Assembly: GCA_017420625.1 (NCBI GenBank)
Contig: JAFOIR010000402.1
Location: forward strand, 1-11,897
From: Bacillota bacterium
GTDB taxonomy: Bacteria > Bacillota_A > Clostridia > Lachnospirales > Bianqueaceae
Direction of reading: 5' to 3'
DNA: 11,897 nt
The notes under the pieces are model-generated. The model saw nothing but the letters and a program-made list of their open reading frames with translations, did no database searches and had not been told where the DNA came from. The stretch's first letter is position 1, and each line of letters starts with the position of its first letter. Both the position numbers and the translations under genes were made by a program. This document shows positions 1 through 6,528 of this stretch, piece after piece.

Positions 1-3
1 CAT
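1..3 (-). CDS. Possible start codon of a further minus-strand gene cut by the window edge
   Basis: The reverse complement of the first three bases is ATG. It is preceded on the minus strand, at about positions 10-17, by a purine-rich stretch (AAGGAAAG) that could act as a ribosome binding site. It lies about 45 bases past the stop of the acetyltransferase gene, so a third gene of the same operon may begin here. No coding sequence is visible, so nothing can be said of its product. Confidence 0.2.
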
Positions 4-47
4 GTTTCTGCTTTCCTTAATTCAGATTCCAGTCGTTCTGTTTTCCG

Positions 48-800
48 TTATCTGAAACCGTTTGCCAGTTTCAGGAATTTCGTGTCATTCATCTGTTCGT
101 TTGTCAGATACCTGCCGTCAAAGAACAGCGCATACGTCGTAACCGGAGTCGGAGCGTTCTGCGCTTCTTCCCGGCTCTCCAGATGAACCGCTCTGAACGG
201 GATGCCGTGGCCTGCAGCGGTCTGCTCCACGATCGGAACGTATTTTGCGTTGAAGGGACACTGGCTCGTATAGTACAGAACATAACCCTCACCGTCAACG
301 TGCGGGTGTCTGGCGCACTCCCTGAATCTTGGCAGTTCCGCATCGTCAGAGAACGGCAGATACCAGAGTTCGATACCGTTGTCCGCCTCGTCGCACACGG
401 TAAAGCCCTTATATTTCAGGTACTTCGGATCTGCGAGAAAAGGCTTTTTCTTAGCGGTGCTTAGGATGCAGAGACCTTTTCTGCCCTTCGCTTTACTGTC
501 CTCGATGCATGCGCTGAGCAGATCGTTGGAATATCCGTGCCCTTTGAAAGAACCGGACACCCACAGACAGTCGATGTACATGTAACCGTCGGCTTCCAGC
601 GGATTCCAGGCGAATTCGGCCGGAATATACTCGATAAAACACTTCCCGCGTTCCACGCTTTTCAGGAATACAAGCCCTTCATCAAAGCGGTCCGCCAGCC
701 AGGCTTTTTTGGAAGCGACCTGTGCGTCCTTATTATTCGAAATGGCGCAGCAGATATGCTCTTTTTCCAGATTCTCTTTTGTAACTCGGATATACTCCAT
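48..800 (-). CDS. yoaP: GNAT family N-acetyltransferase with C-terminal YoaP domain
   Basis: This 250-residue protein matches the usual length and layout of Bacillus YoaP-type proteins. The N-terminal half is a GNAT fold that should transfer an acetyl group from acetyl-CoA to an amine. The acyl-CoA loop is visible as SGSFKGHGYSNDLL at about residues 82-95, after the strand YMYIDCLWV. The C-terminal part, from about residue 174, is the YoaP-type domain. It contains a thioredoxin-like start (YYTSQCPFNAKYV, Cys181) and a conserved PTPVTTYALFFDGRYLTNEQM segment split across residues 218-237. The substrate is not known. The ATG at 800 has a GGGAGG ribosome binding site seven bases upstream. The gene follows the DUF4256 gene on the same strand by 77 bases and may share its promoter. 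Family assignment is confident; the symbol is by homology only. Confidence 0.9.
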   Translation of the reverse strand: MEYIRVTKENLEKEHICCAISNNKDAQVASKKAWLADRFDEGLVFLKSVERGKCFIEYIPAEFAWNPLEADGYMYIDCLWVSGSFKGHGYSNDLLSACIEDSKAKGRKGLCILSTAKKKPFLADPKYLKYKGFTVCDEADNGIELWYLPFSDDAELPRFRECARHPHVDGEGYVLYYTSQCPFNAKYVPIVEQTAAGHGIPFRAVHLESREEAQNAPTPVTTYALFFDGRYLTNEQMNDTKFLKLANGFR

Positions 801-877
801 CTTCCTGCCTCCCTGATGCAGTTTCTGTAGTCTGAACCGGTCAAATTTACCGGATGATTACCTTTACCGGTCCGGAT

Positions 878-1399
878 TCACACGAGAAGATATCCTCTCC
901 ATCCTCTGACGGAATAATACGAATCCGCTCCGTTATGAAAGGTAAATACGGTCCCGTAGCGGCGCTCGCAGAAAAGTGCGCCGCCAAGCCTGCGTATCAC
1001 GTCCGGCGTCTCAATCCAGCTGGATGTTTTCAGATCGAATTCACCAAGCGTCTGGAGTCTGCGGTACAGTGCTTCGGTCATCAGTCTGACTCCCGTCTCC
1101 TCTGCCTGCTGCACGGCACTCCCGGCCGGTGGGTTTTTGGCTCTCTTACGCAGCGCTTCATCATCATAGCACAGACTCCTGCGTCCCGCGGGAGATTCTT
1201 TGGAACAGTCGCAAAAAACAAGCCGGCCTGTTTCATCGTCGAAACCGATCGTATCCGGCTCTCCGCCGCTTTCCTCCATCCTCTTCAGGATCTCAAGCAA
1301 ATCCGCATGATCCCGCAGGCGCGCTTCTACGTTCTCCCAGCTGAGATCTGGATGACGTATCATATTTTCATTAAATCTGTTCTTAAGCAGTTCGATCAT
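878..1399 (-). CDS. DUF4256 family protein
   Basis: A 173-residue soluble protein that I recognise as DUF4256, a family of roughly this length and unknown function. It shows the segments typical of that family: an N-terminal LLKNRFNENM.RHP..SWE region, a central FDDETGRLVFCDCSKESP stretch (residues 53-70), an EALRKRAKNPP motif (81-91), an LMTEALYRRLQ segment (106-116), and a C-terminal half with SSWIETPDVIRRLGGALFCERR and VFTFHNGADSYYSVRGWRG. Several cysteines (63, 65, 77, 144) are present but form no clear metal-binding spacing. The ATG at 1399 has a GAGGAGG ribosome binding site. A near-consensus promoter lies just upstream, divergent from the zinc-ribbon operon. It is probably co-transcribed with the acetyltransferase gene downstream. 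Confidence 0.88.
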   Translation of the reverse strand: MIELLKNRFNENMIRHPDLSWENVEARLRDHADLLEILKRMEESGGEPDTIGFDDETGRLVFCDCSKESPAGRRSLCYDDEALRKRAKNPPAGSAVQQAEETGVRLMTEALYRRLQTLGEFDLKTSSWIETPDVIRRLGGALFCERRYGTVFTFHNGADSYYSVRGWRGYLLV

Positions 1400-1439
1400 C
1401 GGAGTGCCTCCTCAGTCCCGTATCCGGACATTTTCTTTT

Positions 1440-1468
1440 ATTGTAATGAAAAGATAACGGCTTGTCAA
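1440..1468 (-). promoter_or_regulatory. Sigma-A type promoter of the DUF4256 gene
   Basis: On the minus strand, a perfect -35 hexamer TTGACA (1463-1468) is followed after 17 bases by TACAAT (1440-1445). It lies about 40 bases upstream of the DUF4256 start codon. Confidence 0.75.
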
Positions 1469-1503
1469 TGTGTTTTCCCCGGTAATACGGCCGGCACAGT
1501 TTA

Positions 1504-1531
1504 TTGACAACATTAACCAGAGTGGTATAAT
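1504..1531 (+). promoter_or_regulatory. Sigma-A type promoter of the zinc-ribbon operon
   Basis: A perfect TTGACA (1504-1509) and a perfect TATAAT (1526-1531) are separated by 16 bases. The start codon of the first zinc-ribbon gene follows 30 bases later. It fires away from the DUF4256 promoter 35 bases to the left. Both hexamers being exact suggests a strong promoter unless it is repressed. Confidence 0.8.
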
Positions 1532-1561
1532 TCCGGTAAAAACTCACATGGAGATGATCAG

Positions 1562-2116
1562 ATGAAATGCAGGCACTGCGGCTCGGATAACATCATGAAG
1601 GCAAATTACTGCTCCGCCTGCGGACAGCAGATACCTGAAGAAGACAGGCAGAAAGCCTGGAATTCAACCATATACGGCAAAATCGAGAAGCTGGAAAAAG
1701 CCAAAGCATGGGTTACGTTTGAGGCAATCACAAGCCATCCGTTCGTACGTGCGCTGATGCTGGTGCTGATCCTCGCCTACGGCCTGCTGCTCTACAGGAC
1801 ATTCGGCAACAAGTTCTCTGTCAGGAACAGCACGGAATACACCGTCGCCTACAACAAAGACATGGACGAATACTATATCGGCTCCGGGCAGAAGGAATTC
1901 CATCTGGAGCTGTACGTCCCGGGAAAAGCAGAGTCCATCCTTGTGGAAGCCGTGCGCAACGCGGATCACGATATCGTCGGCAGTGAAGTCTATACTTCCG
2001 AAGACGCCATTGCCCTTTCCAACACGACGGACTGTCATTATGTCCTGACGGCGGATTACGGCAGCAGACAGAGCCGGCTCGTCATCTATATCATCAGCGA
2101 GGAGGAACTGTCATGA
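1562..2116 (+). CDS. Zinc-ribbon, single-pass membrane protein
   Basis: A 184-residue protein with an N-terminal zinc ribbon of two CxxC knuckles (Cys3, Cys6, Cys17, Cys20), of the zinc_ribbon_2 type common in Clostridia. A charged helical stretch (about 28-50) follows, then one transmembrane segment at about residues 61-79 (FVRALMLVLILAYGLLLY). A roughly 100-residue C-terminal domain follows. It has alternating hydrophobic strands and no family that I recognise. The ribbon probably lies in the cytoplasm and the C-terminal domain outside, but topology is inferred. GGAG at 1550-1553 is the ribosome binding site. The stop overlaps the next start as ATGA, so the two zinc-ribbon proteins are translationally coupled and probably act together. 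Function is unknown. Confidence 0.85.
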   Translation: MKCRHCGSDNIMKANYCSACGQQIPEEDRQKAWNSTIYGKIEKLEKAKAWVTFEAITSHPFVRALMLVLILAYGLLLYRTFGNKFSVRNSTEYTVAYNKDMDEYYIGSGQKEFHLELYVPGKAESILVEAVRNADHDIVGSEVYTSEDAIALSNTTDCHYVLTADYGSRQSRLVIYIISEEELS

Positions 2117-3183
2117 GCGCGGATAAAAAGTACTGTATTCATTGCGGCGCCGAGATAATCCTGCAGGCGGCCTCTGAAACGACCTCCGCATCATCCGCCC
2201 ATAAAGCGGTCTGCCCCTCCTGCGGCAAAGATCCCGCTCCCGGGGAGCATCTGTTCCGCGAATTCCTGCTTGAGCATACCAAAGACAAACTCAAAGGCGA
2301 GATCGACGACAGACTTTATAATATCATCAAAAACTGGCTGCTCTCACATCTGTACGGTTTTGTTATGAGCATTGCCGTAATCGCGGCAGCAACCATTACA
2401 GTGAACGCGGTCACCCTTCATCACGGCGTCCGCACATTCAACTCCGAACCCGTGTCTGTAGCTGAAGCCAAGTCTTCCGGACAGAGTGGGGAAGCACTGC
2501 CGGCCGATACGGCTGACACTGATGTTTCTGCGCATGAAGGCTCGTCCGCAGCTGAAAGCTCCGCTGAGCAAGGTTCTTCCGGAAAAGGAACTTCATCTGA
2601 CACATCCGAGGAGGATTCATCCGCTCAGTCTGAGGAAGCCTCCTGGTGGCCTTTCGGTTCAAAGCGCTGGAAGACCATGACAAGATATTTTGAGGAAGGT
2701 TCCGCTTCTTTCACGTACAATTATGACGAGCGGGGACGCCTGACCAGTATCGAGAATCATTTTAACGGCACCACCGATACGACCGTCTGTGAATGCGATG
2801 AAGACGGACGCTGGCTCCGGCAGGAAAACTCTGAATCCACTGCTGTCTATTCATACGATTCGGAAGGGCGCCTTGTTTCGATGGTTTCGGAAGAGCACAT
2901 TACCGAAGACGGGATGGTATTTGAAGGAACCGACACATACACCTATTCCTATGATGACACGGGCAAAATCATATCCAGCTCCATAACAGGCCGCAGCACC
3001 TCACATATAGAGGGCAATCCTGACACCATTGAGGAACGGACCGGTACGGAAACATACGTATACGACGAAAACGACGTCTTACTGCGCGTCCTGGTCCATT
3101 ATGATTTTAACGTCTATATCGCAGACGGATCCGGCTATGCTTTCTCCGATCCACTTGACATAACCGAAGAATACGGGTATTGA
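2113..3183 (+). CDS. Zinc-ribbon membrane protein with Ser/Glu-rich linker and YD repeats
   Basis: A 356-residue protein with four visible regions. The first is a zinc ribbon with two CxxC knuckles (Cys8/Cys11 and Cys34/Cys37), split by a Ser/Thr/Ala-rich loop. The second is a transmembrane segment at about 82-102. The third is a low-complexity linker rich in Ser, Glu, Asp and Ala (about 112-178). The fourth is a C-terminal domain with tyrosine-aspartate repeats of the RHS type: YNYDERGRLTSI (202-213), a degenerate CECDEDGRWL (226-235), YSYDSEGRLVSM (246-257), YSYDDTGKIISS (278-289) and YVYDENDVLLRV (315-326). YD repeats in other proteins build extracellular beta structures, so this domain is probably displayed outside the membrane on a flexible stalk. 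A GGAGG site at 2101-2105 serves the ATG, which overlaps the previous stop by four bases. No toxin domain is present. Function is unknown. Confidence 0.85.
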   Translation: MSADKKYCIHCGAEIILQAASETTSASSAHKAVCPSCGKDPAPGEHLFREFLLEHTKDKLKGEIDDRLYNIIKNWLLSHLYGFVMSIAVIAAATITVNAVTLHHGVRTFNSEPVSVAEAKSSGQSGEALPADTADTDVSAHEGSSAAESSAEQGSSGKGTSSDTSEEDSSAQSEEASWWPFGSKRWKTMTRYFEEGSASFTYNYDERGRLTSIENHFNGTTDTTVCECDEDGRWLRQENSESTAVYSYDSEGRLVSMVSEEHITEDGMVFEGTDTYTYSYDDTGKIISSSITGRSTSHIEGNPDTIEERTGTETYVYDENDVLLRVLVHYDFNVYIADGSGYAFSDPLDITEEYGY

Positions 3184-3246
3184 TCTTCCGACCAGAGTGC
3201 CACGGTCCATACTCTGTCACAGACTGACGGAAAGAATCAAGATAAA

Positions 3247-3284
3247 CCAAAAGCCTGGGAAAGAGGTATTCTCAGGCTTTTTTG
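3247..3284. terminator. Rho-independent terminator, probably bidirectional
   Basis: AAAGCCTG (3250-3257) pairs with CAGGCTTT (3273-3280). Inner pairs extend the stem to about 12 bp including one G.T. It is followed by a T run on the plus strand and, on the minus strand, by TTTTGGTTT. It lies between convergent genes and can end the zinc-ribbon operon and the LytTR-DUF3021 operon. Confidence 0.85.
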
Positions 3285-3286
3285 AT

Positions 3287-3739
3287 TCATCGGTTCTGAA
3301 CCTGCTCGTTCAGTTTTCTGATTTTGCTCTTCCACGCGAAATACTGGGTCAGCCATACGGCGATGAAAATGCCGACGAAAACACCTGCATAGATAATAAA
3401 TCCCATCACGCTGTGCTCCATCCAGTTGGTAACGTAGGCAACCGGAAACATTATAATGCTGGCGATCGCGAAATATATGCCGCTCTGCTTTGCGAGGCTC
3501 CAGGAATCGATCTCCCAGATGACTGACGCCATCGCGTATCCGGTACCCATCAACCCGCACAGTATCGTCTGAACAATCACAGCGCTCAGTTCATTGCCCG
3601 TCGCTTCAATCAGTTCAGCTGTCACCGGATAAAAGTTTCCGTCTCCGATGCAGATCGAAGTAATCAAAGAAATCACAAAACCGATCGCAATGCCAAGAGG
3701 CAATCCAAGAAGCCCTCGCTTAATAATCTTACCTGTCAT
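3287..3739 (-). CDS. DUF3021 family membrane protein
   Basis: A four-helix membrane protein of about 150 residues, typical of DUF3021. Counting from a possible upstream GTG at 3748, hydrophobic segments lie at about 12-34, 55-76, 88-108 and 113-135. A charged basic tail follows (WKSKIRKLNEQVQNR). I chose the ATG at 3739 because GAGGTGG lies just before it at the right spacing; the GTG at 3748 overlaps that site. The gene follows the LytTR regulator by only about ten bases. In this family arrangement the membrane protein is thought to hold the partner regulator inactive, as in HdrRM and BrsRM of Streptococcus mutans. That role here is inference from context. Confidence 0.87.
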   Translation of the reverse strand: MTGKIIKRGLLGLPLGIAIGFVISLITSICIGDGNFYPVTAELIEATGNELSAVIVQTILCGLMGTGYAMASVIWEIDSWSLAKQSGIYFAIASIIMFPVAYVTNWMEHSVMGFIIYAGVFVGIFIAVWLTQYFAWKSKIRKLNEQVQNR

Positions 3740-3749
3740 CTCTGCCACC

Positions 3750-4190
3750 TCATATTCCTAATAGTTTCTTGATCTTAGCGACAAACCGTCTGGAAACGTA
3801 TGTAACTGTCCCGTTCAGGAGAGTGACACAGATCGTTCCCGCAAAACTCAAGTCAAATCCTTTTACCTTTTTCAGGTTAATAATGTCAGAATTTGAGATC
3901 CGCACAAAGGAACCGCGTTCCAACCGTGCCTCGGCTTCATACAGACGCAAACGGATCAGATATTTATCACTCATCGTCTCTGCAAATACTTTTCCGGCCT
4001 CGGCGTAGATGCGGTAAATACTATCCGGATCCAGTATCTCGACCACATCTTCTTTGAAGCCCGCGATCATTCTGGGCTGCTCATCCGACAGCTTTTTTAT
4101 GATCTCATTGATCTCATCCGTCATTTTGTCTGTCACAACGATGATCCTGGTTTCCTTGCAGGTTTCATCAATCCTAACTTCGACTTGCAT
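3750..4190 (-). CDS. LytTR family DNA-binding regulator (stand-alone, no receiver domain)
   Basis: A 146-residue protein with a C-terminal LytTR DNA-binding domain at about residues 50-146. The hallmark segments are YLIRLRLYEAEARL, FVRISNSDIINLKKVKGFD (95-113) and the closing TYVSRRFVAKIKKLLGI. The N-terminal 50 residues are short and have no phospho-receiver, so this is not a classical two-component regulator. The ATG at 4190 has a strong GGAGGAGG site upstream and a near-consensus promoter. The DUF3021 membrane protein gene follows directly. Together they look like a LytTR regulatory system, in which the regulator usually activates its own operon and the membrane partner restrains it. Target genes cannot be read from the sequence, although the adjacent divergent genes are possible targets. 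Confidence 0.92.
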   Translation of the reverse strand: MQVEVRIDETCKETRIIVVTDKMTDEINEIIKKLSDEQPRMIAGFKEDVVEILDPDSIYRIYAEAGKVFAETMSDKYLIRLRLYEAEARLERGSFVRISNSDIINLKKVKGFDLSFAGTICVTLLNGTVTYVSRRFVAKIKKLLGI

Positions 4191-4218
4191 TTATAGCCCT
4201 CCTCCCCGTGACAGCTGC

Positions 4219-4247
4219 AGTATACAGGAACGCAAAAAAGATGTCCA
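4219..4247 (-). promoter_or_regulatory. Promoter of the LytTR-DUF3021 operon
   Basis: Minus-strand TGGACA (4242-4247), a 17-base spacer and TATACT (4219-4224) lie about 30 bases before the LytTR start. LytTR proteins bind paired direct repeats just upstream of -35. The interval 4250-4330 would hold such sites, but I see no convincing pair. Confidence 0.7.
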
Positions 4248-4311
4248 CTGTTTTTCGATACATGGTCGTTTTTTGAATATAACCGGTAAAGAATACTTTT
4301 TCACAAATCTG

Positions 4312-4340
4312 TGGACTTATCCGCGGAATCATGATACCAT
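4312..4340 (+). promoter_or_regulatory. Possible promoter of the Dabb-like gene
   Basis: TGGACT (4312-4317) and TACCAT (4335-4340) are separated by 17 bases and lie 30 bases before the start codon. Each hexamer matches consensus at four of six positions, so this is a plausible but modest promoter. Confidence 0.4.
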
Positions 4341-4369
4341 GGAACAAACAAGCGAAAGGAGCCTTATCC

Positions 4370-4654
4370 ATGAAGCATCATATCATCGTTAAATTCACCG
4401 ATGGCACCGACGTACAGGCATTGCTTGCCCCTGTAAAAGCCATTTTTACCGAAGCCCTGTCCATCCCCGGCATCCACGGGCTGGAGATGAAGACATCCTG
4501 CATCAACAGACCCAACCGATACGATCTGATGATCGTCCTGGACATGGATCCGGAGGCCCTGCCTGCCTATGACGTCTCTGAGCCCCACATCCGCTGGAAG
4601 ACGGAATACGGCTCCGTCGTTGAGGCAAAAGCAATCTTTGACTGCGAGGATTGA
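4370..4654 (+). CDS. Small Dabb-like (stress-responsive alpha/beta barrel) protein
   Basis: A 94-residue protein beginning MKHHIIVKFTDGTD. I chose the ATG at 4370 because GAAAGGAG lies eight to ten bases before it; an upstream in-frame ATG at 4331 has no such site. The sequence follows the ferredoxin-like Dabb pattern: a first strand HHIIVKF, a helix with LLAPVKAIFTEALSIPGIHGLEMK, then NRYDLMIVLDMDPEALPAYDVSEPHIRWK, with the conserved YD.....D and late HxxW-like positions. Dabb proteins are small dimeric barrels of varied or unknown function. A promoter-like element separates it from the Fe-S operon, so co-transcription is uncertain. Confidence 0.75.
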   Translation: MKHHIIVKFTDGTDVQALLAPVKAIFTEALSIPGIHGLEMKTSCINRPNRYDLMIVLDMDPEALPAYDVSEPHIRWKTEYGSVVEAKAIFDCED

Positions 4655-4662
4655 GAATCCCC

Positions 4663-4691
4663 TTGCAAACCCGGCGGAAACATGTTAAAAT
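4663..4691 (+). promoter_or_regulatory. Promoter of the Fe-S scaffold / GGGtGRT operon
   Basis: TTGCAA (4663-4668), a 17-base spacer and TAAAAT (4686-4691) lie 40 bases before the start codon. A GAGGAAGG ribosome binding site follows at 4717-4724. Confidence 0.65.
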
Positions 4692-4731
4692 AAAGCAACT
4701 CAATTTATACGAAAGTGAGGAAGGATGACCT

Positions 4732-5433
4732 ATGCAATACACCAAAGAAGTAGAAGAAATGGTCTGTGTCGCTAAGGGCCCCAACCACGGTCCCGCCCCG
4801 ATTCCCGAGGAGGGTAAGTGGGTCCAGGCCAAGGAGATCAAGGACATCTCCGGCTACACCCATGGTATCGGCTGGTGCGCTCCCCAGCAGGGCGCCTGCA
4901 AGCTGAGCCTGAATGTTAAGGACGGCGTTATCCAGGAAGCCCTGGTAGAGACCGTCGGCTGCTCCGGCATGACCCATTCCGCAGCTATGGCTGCTGAGAT
5001 CCTGCCCGGCAAGACCATTCTGGAAGCTCTGAATACCGACCTGGTCTGTGACGCGATCAACACCGCTATGCGCGAGCTGTTCCTGCAGATCGTATACGGC
5101 CGCACCCAGTCCGCTTTCTCCGATGACGGTCTTAGGATCGGCGCCGGTCTCGAGGATCTGGGCAAAGGTCTGCGCTCCATGACCGGTACCACCTATGGTA
5201 CTCTGGAGAAAGGCGCCCGTTATCTGGAACTTACCGAGGGCTATATCGTAAAGCTGGCTCTTGACAAAGACGACCAGATCTGCGGTTACCAGTTCCTGAG
5301 CCTGGGCAAGATGATGGATGCCATCAAGAAGGGCGTTTCCCCCAATGAGGCCTATGAGCAGAATCTGGGTACTTACGGCCGCTTCAAGGCCGAGGACGGC
5401 GCGGTCAAGTGGATTGACCCCCGCAAGGAATAA
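4732..5433 (+). CDS. NifU-like iron-sulfur cluster scaffold homologue
   Basis: A 233-residue protein related to the NifU/IscU N-terminal scaffold. The core reads as LSLNVKDGVIQEALVETVGCSGMTHS split over about residues 58-82, then MAAEILPGKTILEAL (86-100) and VCDAIN (105-110). Candidate cluster ligands are Cys49, Cys56, Cys77 and Cys106. The spacing differs from the classical three-cysteine scaffold and the protein has an extra C-terminal region of about 100 residues. It is the usual upstream partner of the GGGtGRT protein, which starts 14 bases after its stop. Codon choice is strongly biased (CTG, AAG, ATC, ACC and CCC dominate), unlike the flanking genes, which suggests high expression. Whether it builds clusters or binds one for another purpose is not known. 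It is not accompanied by IscS, SufS or SufB. Confidence 0.85.
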   Translation: MQYTKEVEEMVCVAKGPNHGPAPIPEEGKWVQAKEIKDISGYTHGIGWCAPQQGACKLSLNVKDGVIQEALVETVGCSGMTHSAAMAAEILPGKTILEALNTDLVCDAINTAMRELFLQIVYGRTQSAFSDDGLRIGAGLEDLGKGLRSMTGTTYGTLEKGARYLELTEGYIVKLALDKDDQICGYQFLSLGKMMDAIKKGVSPNEAYEQNLGTYGRFKAEDGAVKWIDPRKE

Positions 5434-5447
5434 TAGGAGGTGCAGCA

Positions 5448-6467
5448 ATGGCTTTGTTTGAAAACTATGAGGGACGGATGCCCCAGCTGCAGCCCGTTCT
5501 GGACAAGTACGGATTCAAGAATTTTGAAGAAGTTAAAGCATACACCAACAGCAAGGGCATAGATGCCTACTCTATCGTTGAGAGCACACAGCCCATCTGC
5601 TTTGAGAACGTAAAGTGGGCCTACGAGCTGGGCGCCGCTATCGCCATGAAAGAGAACGCCAAGAATGCCGCTGAGGCTGCCAAGTGGATCGGCGTAGGTC
5701 TGCAGGCTTTCTGCATCCCCGGTTCTGTTGCTGACCAGCGTCAGGTCGGTATCGGCCATGGCAATCTGGGCGCTATGCTTCTGGACGAGGAGACCGAGTG
5801 CTTTGCCTTTCTGGCAGGCCATGAGTCCTTCGCCGCAGCCGAGGGTGCCATCAAGATCGCCCTCAACGCCAACAAGGTCCGCACCAAGCCCCTGCGTGTT
5901 ATTCTGAACGGCCTTGGCAAGGACGCCGCCATGATCATCAGCCGCATCAACGGCTTCACCTATGTACAGACCAAGTATGACTACCTCTCCGCCGACGTTA
6001 AGGAAGATCATGCGCTGACCATCGTGAATAAGACTGCTTACTCCGACGGCCCCCGTGCAGCGGTCAACTGCTACGGCGCTGACGACGTTCGCGAGGGTGT
6101 TGCCATCATGTGGCATGAGAATGCCGATGTATCCATCACCGGCAACTCCACCAACCCCACCCGCTTCCAGCATCCTGTAGCGGGCACCTATAAGAAGGAA
6201 CGCTGGGAAGCCGGCAAGAAATACTTCTCCGTCGCTTCCGGCGGCGGCACTGGCCGTACCCTGCATCCTGACAACATGGCTGCCGGCCCTGCCTCTTACG
6301 GCATGACCGATACAATGGGCCGTATGCACTCCGACGCACAGTTCGCCGGATCCTCTTCCGTCCCCGCTCATGTTGAGATGATGGGCTTCCTGGGCGCCGG
6401 CAACAACCCCATGGTCGGCATGACCGTAGCTGTTGCAGTTGCTGTCCAGCAGGCACTGACCAAGTAA
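5448..6467 (+). CDS. GGGtGRT family protein
   Basis: A 339-residue protein carrying the family signature GGGTGRT at residues 265-271, followed by LHPDNMAAGPASYGMTDTMGR. Length matches the family. Other conserved-looking blocks are CIPGSVADQRQVGIGHGNLGAM (split about 89-110), FLAGHESFAAAEGAIKIALNANKVRTKPLRVILNGLGKDAA (121-161) and NPTRFQHPVAGTYKKER (236-252). Glycine-rich loops suggest a nucleotide- or cofactor-binding enzyme, but no known active site is recognised and no reaction is assigned. An AGGAGG at 5435-5440 serves the start. It forms an operon with the NifU-like protein. Codon use is highly biased, as in its partner. A terminator follows closely. It is probably an abundant cytoplasmic protein of central importance in anaerobes, but this is inference. 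Confidence 0.92.
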   Translation: MALFENYEGRMPQLQPVLDKYGFKNFEEVKAYTNSKGIDAYSIVESTQPICFENVKWAYELGAAIAMKENAKNAAEAAKWIGVGLQAFCIPGSVADQRQVGIGHGNLGAMLLDEETECFAFLAGHESFAAAEGAIKIALNANKVRTKPLRVILNGLGKDAAMIISRINGFTYVQTKYDYLSADVKEDHALTIVNKTAYSDGPRAAVNCYGADDVREGVAIMWHENADVSITGNSTNPTRFQHPVAGTYKKERWEAGKKYFSVASGGGTGRTLHPDNMAAGPASYGMTDTMGRMHSDAQFAGSSSVPAHVEMMGFLGAGNNPMVGMTVAVAVAVQQALTK

Positions 6468-6482
6468 GTTTACGGCAAGATC

Positions 6483-6516
6483 AAAAGAGGCTCCCACTCC
6501 GGGAGCCTTTTGTTTT
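6483..6516 (+). terminator. Rho-independent terminator or attenuator
   Basis: A perfect 8-bp stem, AGGCTCCC (6488-6495) with GGGAGCCT (6501-6508), has a 5-base loop and is followed by TTTGTTTT. It ends the GGGtGRT operon. Because the ribosome binding site of the next gene (AGAGG, 6517-6521) begins directly after the T run, read-through could supply the downstream gene. Confidence 0.88.
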
Positions 6517-6528
6517 AGAGGTATTGCT

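Noticed and set aside
854..1507. A 217-codon plus-strand open frame opposite the DUF4256 gene
   Set aside because: It is antisense to a well-conserved gene, lacks a ribosome binding site, has no recognisable domain, and runs through the divergent promoter region.
2689..3072. YD repeats as sign of an RHS polymorphic toxin
   Set aside because: The repeats are few, there is no RHS core end motif or C-terminal toxin, and no immunity gene follows; the protein is a membrane-anchored zinc-ribbon protein.
4705..6497. Long minus-strand open frames (247 and 374 codons) opposite the Fe-S scaffold and GGGtGRT genes
   Set aside because: They arise from the extreme codon bias of the two real genes, which removes stops on the opposite strand. 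No ribosome binding sites or known domains are seen.
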